Assembly: GCF_045348435.1 (NCBI RefSeq)
Contig: NZ_CP157484.1
Coordinates: forward strand, 3,410,001-3,474,000
Source: Alsobacter sp045348435
GTDB taxonomy: Bacteria; Pseudomonadota; Alphaproteobacteria; Rhizobiales; Beijerinckiaceae
Reading direction: 5' to 3'
DNA: 64,000 nt
A program made the position numbers and the translations under genes. The notes beneath the pieces are model-generated. The model was not told where the DNA came from, searched no databases, and worked only from the letters and a program-made list of their open reading frames with translations. Shown piece by piece: positions 58,652 to 64,000 of this stretch. Positions within the stretch are counted from its first letter, which is position 1; each line of letters opens with the position of its first letter.

Positions 58652-59527
58652 ATGGGCGACGACACGGCGAAGACGCCGATCAGCCGGGAAGACTATGACG
58701 CGATCGAAGCGGCCGTGATGGAGACGGCGCGCGGCCGCTGGTTCATGGCCGAATTCGCCCGGCGGAACCGCCACGCCGACACCGACCGCCTCCTCGCGTC
58801 GCTGGACCGGATCGAACGCGCGGTCGCCATCCGCGAGACCGGCATCCGGCCCGAAGACCCCTCCGGGGTCGGCCTGCAGCGCGATCTCGCCGACATGGCG
58901 GACCGGATCGCCAGCACCAAGCGCGACATCGCCAAGAGCGTGGCGGACGCCGCCGGATCTTCCGGCTCCGCCACTCCCGAGACCGCGCTGGAAGACCTCG
59001 TGGCCCTCTCCGAGCAGGCGGACACGGAGGCGTTCGACGCGGCCGAGCAGATCCAGGAGATCGCGTGGTCGCTGCGCGAGACCTCCGAGAACCCCGAGGT
59101 GATCGGCGCGCTCGAGGACCTGGACCGGCACGCTCTCGACGTCTACCGCGCCACCAACCGCCACGCGCTCGCCACCGCCCGGGTGCGGTCGCTCATCGGC
59201 GTGCTGCGCTCCATCGAGAGCCGCATCCAGTCCATGCTCGGCGCCTCCCTGGCCGAGGCGCAGCCGCGCCCGGCGCGGTCCGCGCCCGTCCAGCACGCGC
59301 TTCCTCCCGCGTCCGGACCCTCGCGGCTGTCGTCCCCTCCGCCGATCCGGGACGACGTCGCCTTCATCGAGACCTACACGCCGACGGATCATCGCGGCCC
59401 GTCGCTGGAGGCTGCGGTGGCCCGCCCCGCCCCGGAGCCGGCGGCCGTCGCCCAGGACGCCCGCGTCGCCGCCTTTGCGGCCGTCGACGCGCTCGCGCCG
59501 GAGCAGAAACTGGCTTTGTTCGCATAA
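58652..59527 (+). CDS. Uncharacterised helical protein
   Basis: The 291-residue protein begins with a well-ordered segment (EDYDAIEAAVMETARGRWFM, AEFARRNRHADTDRLLASLD) followed by a long helical region (about 65-190: ASTKRDIAKSVADAAG, EDLVALSEQADTEAFDAAEQ, ALATARVRSLIGVLRSIESR) and a proline-rich tail ending in a short helix DALAPEQKLALFA. The N-terminal motif recurs in alphaproteobacterial proteins of unknown role. The central helical hairpin is faintly CheZ-like but lacks the CheZ catalytic Gln motif, so no function is assigned. Confidence 0.7.
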   Translation: MGDDTAKTPISREDYDAIEAAVMETARGRWFMAEFARRNRHADTDRLLASLDRIERAVAIRETGIRPEDPSGVGLQRDLADMADRIASTKRDIAKSVADAAGSSGSATPETALEDLVALSEQADTEAFDAAEQIQEIAWSLRETSENPEVIGALEDLDRHALDVYRATNRHALATARVRSLIGVLRSIESRIQSMLGASLAEAQPRPARSAPVQHALPPASGPSRLSSPPPIRDDVAFIETYTPTDHRGPSLEAAVARPAPEPAAVAQDARVAAFAAVDALAPEQKLALFA

Positions 59528-59566
59528 GCCGCCAGCCATGCGCATGTCGGGACGCCGGCGCGCACA

Positions 59567-60559
59567 ATGAAGTTTTGTCCCCGCCAGCCAAATGTGATCC
59601 TTAGACGGCGTCCGTCGTCCCACCGGCTGCTCGTGAACGCTCTCCTCGGCATCTCCCTCAAAATCGTGTCGACGATCGCGTTCACCGTGATGGCGACGAT
59701 GATCAAGCTGGCCGGGAGCGGGTACCCGACGGGCCAGATCGTCTTTTTCCGCTCCTTCTTCGCCCTGATGCCGCTGCTGGTCTGGCTGGCGTCGCGCCAT
59801 GAACTCATCGACGCGGTCCGCACGAAGCGCCCGCTCGGGCATCTGCGCCGCAGCATCGCGGGCTCGATGGCGATGTTCTGCGGCTTCACGGCGCTCGCCC
59901 TGCTGCCGCTGCCCGACGCGACGGCCATCGGCTACGCCACGCCCCTGATCACGACCGCGCTCGCTGCGATCGTCCTCAAGGAGACCGTCAGGGTGTACCG
60001 CTGGAGCGCGCTCGGCGTCGGCTTCCTGGGCATGATCATCATGATGCTCCCCTATTTCCAGGCGGGCGGCGTCGGCCTCACCGAGGGGAAGGCGGCGGGA
60101 GCCATGTTCGGGCTCTTGGGCGCGTTCTGCAGCGCCGTCGCCTCCATCGAGACGCGCCGGCTCGCCCAGCTGGAGAAGACCGGCGCCATCGTGTTCTATT
60201 TCTCCACGACCGCGGCCGTGATCGGCGCCTCCACGCTGGTCCTGGGCTGGCGCATGCCGAACGGCCACGACGCGGCGATCCTGATGCTCGCCGGCGTGAT
60301 GGGCGGGATCGGCCAGATCCTGCTGACGTCGAGCTACCGCTTCGCGCCCGCGTCGGTGATCGCCCCGTTCGACTACACCACCCTGGTCTGGGCCCTCATC
60401 GTGGGCGTCCTCGTGTTCTCCGACATCCCCGAGCCCCTCGTGGTGTTCGGGGCCGGGCTGGTGGTGGCGGCGGGCCTGTTCGTCATCTGGCGCGAGCGGC
60501 GGCTCGGGCTGGAGAACCGCAAGCGCGAGCGCGAGACCGGAGCCCAGCGCGCGACATGA
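59567..60559 (+). CDS. EamA/DMT-family transporter
   Basis: The 330-residue protein contains about ten transmembrane helices in two EamA repeats (VSTIAFTVMATMIKLAGSGY, IVFFRSFFALMPLLVWLA; PLPDATAIGYATPLITTALA; YRFAPASVIAPFDYTTLVWA). The P-x2-D-A-T-x4-ATPL motif is typical of drug/metabolite exporters of unknown substrate. ATG 59567 lacks a good ribosome-binding site and a GTG at 59633, just before the first helix, is an alternative start. It overlaps the following MFS gene by four bases. Confidence 0.88.
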   Translation: MKFCPRQPNVILRRRPSSHRLLVNALLGISLKIVSTIAFTVMATMIKLAGSGYPTGQIVFFRSFFALMPLLVWLASRHELIDAVRTKRPLGHLRRSIAGSMAMFCGFTALALLPLPDATAIGYATPLITTALAAIVLKETVRVYRWSALGVGFLGMIIMMLPYFQAGGVGLTEGKAAGAMFGLLGAFCSAVASIETRRLAQLEKTGAIVFYFSTTAAVIGASTLVLGWRMPNGHDAAILMLAGVMGGIGQILLTSSYRFAPASVIAPFDYTTLVWALIVGVLVFSDIPEPLVVFGAGLVVAAGLFVIWRERRLGLENRKRERETGAQRAT

Positions 60560-61803
60560 AGGACGCGCCCGCCCCCGACAGCACGGTGGCCCGGGCGCTG
60601 GCGGTGCTCGGCATCACCCAGATCGCCGCCTGGGGCTCCCTGTTCTACGCCATGGCGCTGGTCGGCCCGCGCATCAGGCTGGAGACGGGCTGGTCCGACA
60701 CCCTGGTCTTTGGCGGCTTCAGCGTCGCCCTGGTGACGTCCGGCCTCGCCGCCCCGCTGGCCGGCCGGCTGATCGACCGCCATGGCGGCCGGCCCGTGCT
60801 GACCGCGGGCTCGCTGCTGGGCGCCGCCGGACTGGCGCTGCTGGCGACCTCGCACGGCGCCGCCTGGTATCTGGCGTCCTGGGCGGTGATCGGCGTCGCC
60901 ATGGCCGGAGCGCTTTATGATCCGGCCTTCGCCACGCTGGCCCAGTTGGCGGGGCCGCGCACCCGCACGGCGATCTCGCTGCTGACGCTGGCGGGCGGCT
61001 TCGCCTCCACGGTGTCCTGGCCGCTCACGCTCTGGATGCTGGGGCGCCTGGACTGGCGCGACGTGCTGCTGGTCCACGCGGCCGGCCAGGCGCTGCTCTG
61101 CGCGCCGCTGCACGCCTTCGCGCTTCCGACGCGGCCGCGAACCGGCGGCGCCGCGCCCGCGTCCCCCCGGCCGCCAGACGACGGCGCGCGGTCCTCGACA
61201 CGCCGCGCGGGCCTGGACTGGACGGCGCTCGGGCTGTTCGCCCTCGTGGTGGCGGCGCATGGCTTCGTCACCAGCGCGCTGTCGGTCCATCTCGTCCGGC
61301 TGCTCGACATGCTGGGTCTGAGCGAGGGGCAGGCCGTGATCGCCGGGGTTTTCATCGGCCCGGCCCAGGTGGGAGCGCGCCTCCTCGAGCTGCTGTTCGG
61401 ATCGCGGCTCAGCGCCCTGGGCCTCGGCGTCGTCGCCACGGCCATGCTGCCTTTCGCCTTCGCGCTCCTCTACGGGGCGGAGCCCTCCACCGCCGTCGCG
61501 ATCCTGTTCGCGCTGATTTACGGCGCCTCGAACGGGCTGATCACCATCGCCCGCGGCGTGGTCCCGCTGGCCCTGTTCAGCCGCGACCGCTATGGCGAGG
61601 TCCTGGGCCTGATCGCCGCGCCGGCCCTGGCCACGAAATCGGCGGCGCCGATCCTGTTCGCCGTCTTCATGATCGGCTGGGGCGCCAACGGCACCGTGGC
61701 GCTGTGCGGCGCGCTCGGGATCCTGGCCGCCGGCGCGATGCTGGTCTTGGGCGCGGTCCGCAGGCGCGCCGGAGACGCCCTGGAGCCTCCCCTCAGCCGC
61801 TGA
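60556..61803 (+). CDS. MFS transporter
   Basis: The 415-residue protein has twelve predicted transmembrane helices in two halves joined by a long polar loop (about 195-215). The loop 2-3 signature appears as GLAAPLAGRLIDRHGGRPVL (residues about 57-76), the classic MFS motif A. Start ATGA overlap with the EamA gene suggests co-expression. Substrate not deducible; members with ITQIAAWGSLFYA starts are common in proteobacteria. Confidence 0.88.
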   Translation: MKDAPAPDSTVARALAVLGITQIAAWGSLFYAMALVGPRIRLETGWSDTLVFGGFSVALVTSGLAAPLAGRLIDRHGGRPVLTAGSLLGAAGLALLATSHGAAWYLASWAVIGVAMAGALYDPAFATLAQLAGPRTRTAISLLTLAGGFASTVSWPLTLWMLGRLDWRDVLLVHAAGQALLCAPLHAFALPTRPRTGGAAPASPRPPDDGARSSTRRAGLDWTALGLFALVVAAHGFVTSALSVHLVRLLDMLGLSEGQAVIAGVFIGPAQVGARLLELLFGSRLSALGLGVVATAMLPFAFALLYGAEPSTAVAILFALIYGASNGLITIARGVVPLALFSRDRYGEVLGLIAAPALATKSAAPILFAVFMIGWGANGTVALCGALGILAAGAMLVLGAVRRRAGDALEPPLSR

Positions 61804-62119
61804 CCGGCGCGAGCGTGACCTCCAGCCCGTCCAGGCTCTCGTCCCAGAGGATCTGGCAGGACAGGCGCGAGGCCGCGGACGCCGCCGGCAGCATGTCCAG
61901 TTGCGCCTCCTCGTCGTCCCTCGCGGGGTGCAGGCGCGCCATCCAGTCCGGTGAAACGAACACGTGGCAGGTGCCGCACTCGGCTGCGCCGCCGCACAGC
62001 CCCTCCATGGGCAGGCTGGGCAGGCCCCAGTCGCGGATGATCTCCATGACGCGCCAGCCCTCGGCGGCTTCAAGCGTATGTTTTTGGCCCGCTTGATCGA
62101 TGACGTGGATGACGCCCAT
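61793..62119 (-). CDS. [2Fe-2S] ferredoxin, adrenodoxin type (2)
   Basis: The 108-residue protein has ligands C42, C48, C51 (LCGGAAECGTCHVFV) and C88 (RLSCQIL), the adrenodoxin pattern. It is clearly diverged from ferredoxin 1 (46089), with a Trp-rich WRVMEIIRDWGLP segment. Its 3' end overlaps the convergent MFS gene by 11 bases. The gene is divergent from an XRE-cupin regulator 170 bp away; a P450 or oxygenase partner is not visible in the window. Confidence 0.92.
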   Translation of the reverse strand: MGVIHVIDQAGQKHTLEAAEGWRVMEIIRDWGLPSLPMEGLCGGAAECGTCHVFVSPDWMARLHPARDDEEAQLDMLPAASAASRLSCQILWDESLDGLEVTLAPVSG

Positions 62120-62289
62120 CAGAACGGGCCGCCGCCGGCCGGCCGCGTCACTGTCGCCGGACCGGAGAGGCGGCGGGGCGAATCATCCGGCTTTACAAAC
62201 GGTCGTTCGTTTTTCAAAACAGACTCCGAACGGGTTTCGAGCAGCGTCCGCCTGGCCGGGCTGGCGCTCCGCTCCTGGAGGATCGCGGT

Positions 62290-62907
62290 ATGGGCGTCGA
62301 AGGCCGTGACAGAGTCAAGGTGATGGACATCGGCGCGCACGCTCTGTCCGGCCAGCTCGGAAAGACGATCCAGCGCCTCAGGAAGGCCTACAACCTGTCC
62401 TTGTCGGAGCTCGCCGAACAGTCCGGCGTGGCCAAGTCGATCATCAGCCAGATCGAGCGCAACGAGACCAATCCGACGCTCGCCACCATCTGGCGGCTCT
62501 CGCAGGCGCTGGACGTCTCCATCGAGCGCGTCCTGTCGAGCGGCGACGACGAGCCCTTCATCGACAAGACCACCAAGGGCGACACGCCCATCCTGATGTC
62601 AGACGACGGCAAGGTCCGCCTCGGCATCATCGGCTGGATCAAGACGGTGGAATGGCTCCAGTGGTACGACGTCCAGGCCGAGCCGGGCGGCGTGCTGGAC
62701 TCAGACGCCCACCAGCGCGGCTCCATCGAGTGCCTGTCGGTCATCGAGGGCGAATTCGAGGTGGAGGTCGGCGACCAGGTCCAGCGCGCCAAGGCGGGCG
62801 AGACCCTACGCTACCGGTGCGATCGGCCCCACAGCGTGCGTTGCGTGGCCACGACGCCGAGCCACGCCACGATGGTATGCATCCTCAAGGCGGCCGTGAT
62901 GGACTAA
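62290..62907 (+). CDS. XRE-cupin transcriptional regulator
   Basis: The 205-residue protein has an N-terminal HTH (GKTIQRLRKAYNLSLSELAE, SGVAKSIISQIERNETNPTL; residues about 23-70) and a C-terminal cupin (about 120-200; RGSIECLSVIEGEFEVEVGD, YRCDRPHSVRCVA). Such regulators (PuuR/SutR-like) sense small metabolites through the cupin. CTGGAGGA before the ATG at 62290 is a strong ribosome-binding site. Likely targets are the divergent ferredoxin gene or itself. Confidence 0.92.
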   Translation: MGVEGRDRVKVMDIGAHALSGQLGKTIQRLRKAYNLSLSELAEQSGVAKSIISQIERNETNPTLATIWRLSQALDVSIERVLSSGDDEPFIDKTTKGDTPILMSDDGKVRLGIIGWIKTVEWLQWYDVQAEPGGVLDSDAHQRGSIECLSVIEGEFEVEVGDQVQRAKAGETLRYRCDRPHSVRCVATTPSHATMVCILKAAVMD

Positions 62908-62910
62908 GCC

Positions 62911-63852
62911 TCAGCCGCTCGTCTTGGGCGGCCGGGGCGGGCTTGGGACCGGCGGCAGGCTCTTCAGATACTCCGCCATGGCGGCGCGGTCGGCGTCGGT
63001 CAGCTGCGAGGTGTTGCGGATCACCGGGGCCATGGAGCCGCCGACCGCGTCATAGTCGGGCGTGAAGCCCGTCTTGAGCAGTTCGACGATGTCCGCCTTC
63101 GACCAGGAGGCGAGACCCGCCTTGTCCTGCGTGATGTTGGGCGTGAAGCCCTTCCCCTCCGGGTCCGGCCCGCCGGAGAAGCGCTTGTCGGCGATGGTCG
63201 CGCCCGCGACGTTGCGCGGCGAGTGGCACTCGGCGCAATGCCCGGGGCCCTCGACGAGGTAGCGGCCGCGGTTCCATTCGGGGCTCTTCGTCGAATCAGG
63301 CTGGATCGCGCGTCCGTCCAGGAAGGCGAGCTTCCACAGCCCGAGGCCGCGCCGGATGTTGAACGGGAACGGCAGGTCGTGGTCGCGCACGCGGCCTTCG
63401 GCCGGAGGCAGCGTCTTGATGAACGCGAAGACGTCGGCGAGGTCGGCGGAAGCCATCCGCTGGTAGGACGTGTACGGGAAGGCCGGATAGTAGTGCCGCC
63501 CGTCGGGCGAGACGCCCTCCCGCATGGCGCGGATGAAGGCCTCCACGGTCCACCCGCCGATGCCGTCGGCTTCGTGGGGCGAGATGTTGGGGGCGTAGAA
63601 GGTCCCGAACGGCGAGTGCAGCGCCAGCCCGCCGCCCAGCTTCGTGCGGTCGTCCTGGCCCGGGACGGCGTGGCAGGACGGGCATCCGCCCGCGAAAAAG
63701 AGCTCGCGGCCATTGTCCAGATCGGCGACCGCCGGCGTGGACGTATCGGGCGCGCCCCGGACGAGTTCGTAGAGCGAGGGCGCGGTCAGGACCCCAAAGC
63801 CGACGCCGGCCAGGATGGCCATGCTCAGGATGGCGAAGACGAATCTCTTCAT
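62911..63852 (-). CDS. Diheme c-type cytochrome
   Basis: The 313-residue exported protein has an N-terminal membrane-spanning signal (FAILSMAILAGVGFGVL) and two CxxCH haem sites, CPSCH (57-61) and CAECH (206-210), each in a cytochrome c domain with downstream Met ligand candidates (YQRM; GGSMAPVI). The spacing and NISPHEADGIGGWT motif resemble cytochrome subunits of membrane-bound dehydrogenases (gluconate/alcohol dehydrogenase type), but no dehydrogenase gene is in view. It follows another cytochrome gene on the same strand. Confidence 0.9.
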   Translation of the reverse strand: MKRFVFAILSMAILAGVGFGVLTAPSLYELVRGAPDTSTPAVADLDNGRELFFAGGCPSCHAVPGQDDRTKLGGGLALHSPFGTFYAPNISPHEADGIGGWTVEAFIRAMREGVSPDGRHYYPAFPYTSYQRMASADLADVFAFIKTLPPAEGRVRDHDLPFPFNIRRGLGLWKLAFLDGRAIQPDSTKSPEWNRGRYLVEGPGHCAECHSPRNVAGATIADKRFSGGPDPEGKGFTPNITQDKAGLASWSKADIVELLKTGFTPDYDAVGGSMAPVIRNTSQLTDADRAAMAEYLKSLPPVPSPPRPPKTSG

Positions 63853-63947
63853 CGGGGACTTCCAGGCGACGCAAAAGCGCGGGCCGCGTCCCTGCTCAGG
63901 TCCGCGGCCCGGTCGAAAGAAGGAGCCGTGTGGGCCCGCCCCTCAGG

Positions 63948-64000
63948 TCAGCTCTTCTTGACGCGATAGGTCTCGTGGCAGCCGCCGCAGTTCTTCAGCA
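63948..64000 (-). CDS. Cytochrome c'/c-556-like protein, C-terminus only (partial)
   Basis: The last 16 complete codons read ...LKNCGGCHETYRVKKS and stop at 63948. A CxxCH haem site very close to the C-terminus followed by ETYR is the hallmark of cytochrome c' and c-556 proteins. The rest lies beyond the window. It is upstream of the diheme cytochrome gene on the same strand, 95 bp away. Confidence 0.75.
   Translation of the reverse strand, partial: LKNCGGCHETYRVKKS

Noticed and set aside
1..64000. CRISPR arrays, rRNA and tRNA genes
   Set aside because: No regularly spaced short repeats and no rRNA-like stretch were seen. No cloverleaf with a TTCGANNC T-loop flanked by matching arms was noticed, though a covariance-model scan was not possible.

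Overview
The window is a high-GC chromosomal segment from an alphaproteobacterium, most likely of the order Hyphomicrobiales (Rhizobiales). The evidence is the combination of FlbT, several FlaF proteins, a MotE-like protein, FliX, DUF6468, a cysteine-poor DksA, and a giant coiled-coil protein that resembles the growth pole ring (GPR) protein of polar-growing Hyphomicrobiales. Genus cannot be fixed from the sequence; a Methylobacteriaceae/Beijerinckiaceae-like relative is a guess. No rRNA, tRNA, CRISPR array, IS element or prophage was seen.

Region 1 (1-7625) and region 3 (10714-32575) are a large flagellar locus. Leftward from 3928 run fliL, fliM, a DUF6468 gene, a motE-like gene and an edge-truncated exported protein, all tightly packed. 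Rightward from 4246 run flgF, flgG, flgA and flgH. The fliX gene is divergent from flgI-flgJ(rod-binding)-flgN-like. Then come flaG, flagellin 1-flaF1, flagellin 2-flaF2, flagellins 3, 4 and 5, and flbT-flaF3. After a two-gene sugar-acid catabolism insert (IlvD/Edd dehydratase and RraA-family protein, 23774-26141) the locus resumes leftward with two hook genes (flgE2, flgE1), flgK and flgL. Two divergent control regions each carry a perfect CtrA-type TTAA-N7-TTAA box and a sigma-54 -24/-12 promoter, and both flgE genes have their own sigma-54 promoter. This matches the CtrA -> sigma-54 hierarchy known from Caulobacter. The flagellins lack sigma-54 boxes but two have strongly folded leaders, as expected for FlbT-type post-transcriptional control.

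Region 2 (7626-10713) holds dksA, an MBOAT O-acyltransferase and about 860 bp of non-coding DNA with two copies of a 116-117 bp palindromic repeat and other hairpins.

Region 4 (32721-47000) is ordinary chromosomal content: YcjF/YcjX, a SixA-like phosphatase, a MoxR ATPase and a separated VWA partner, an HI0933-type flavoprotein, an XRE/DUF2975 pair with a lipoprotein, a RelE-like/XRE toxin-antitoxin pair, a universal stress protein, a Bug-type solute receptor, a ferredoxin-NADP reductase/[2Fe-2S] ferredoxin pair and an Hpt protein.

Region 5 (47360-64000) has the 1966-residue GPR-like protein built from 22-residue helical repeats, an Mla-type lipid transport operon (STAS-MlaE, MlaF, MlaD, lipoprotein), a dipeptide epimerase, an uncharacterised helical protein, EamA and MFS transporters, a second [2Fe-2S] ferredoxin divergent from an XRE-cupin regulator, and two c-type cytochromes, the last cut by the window end.
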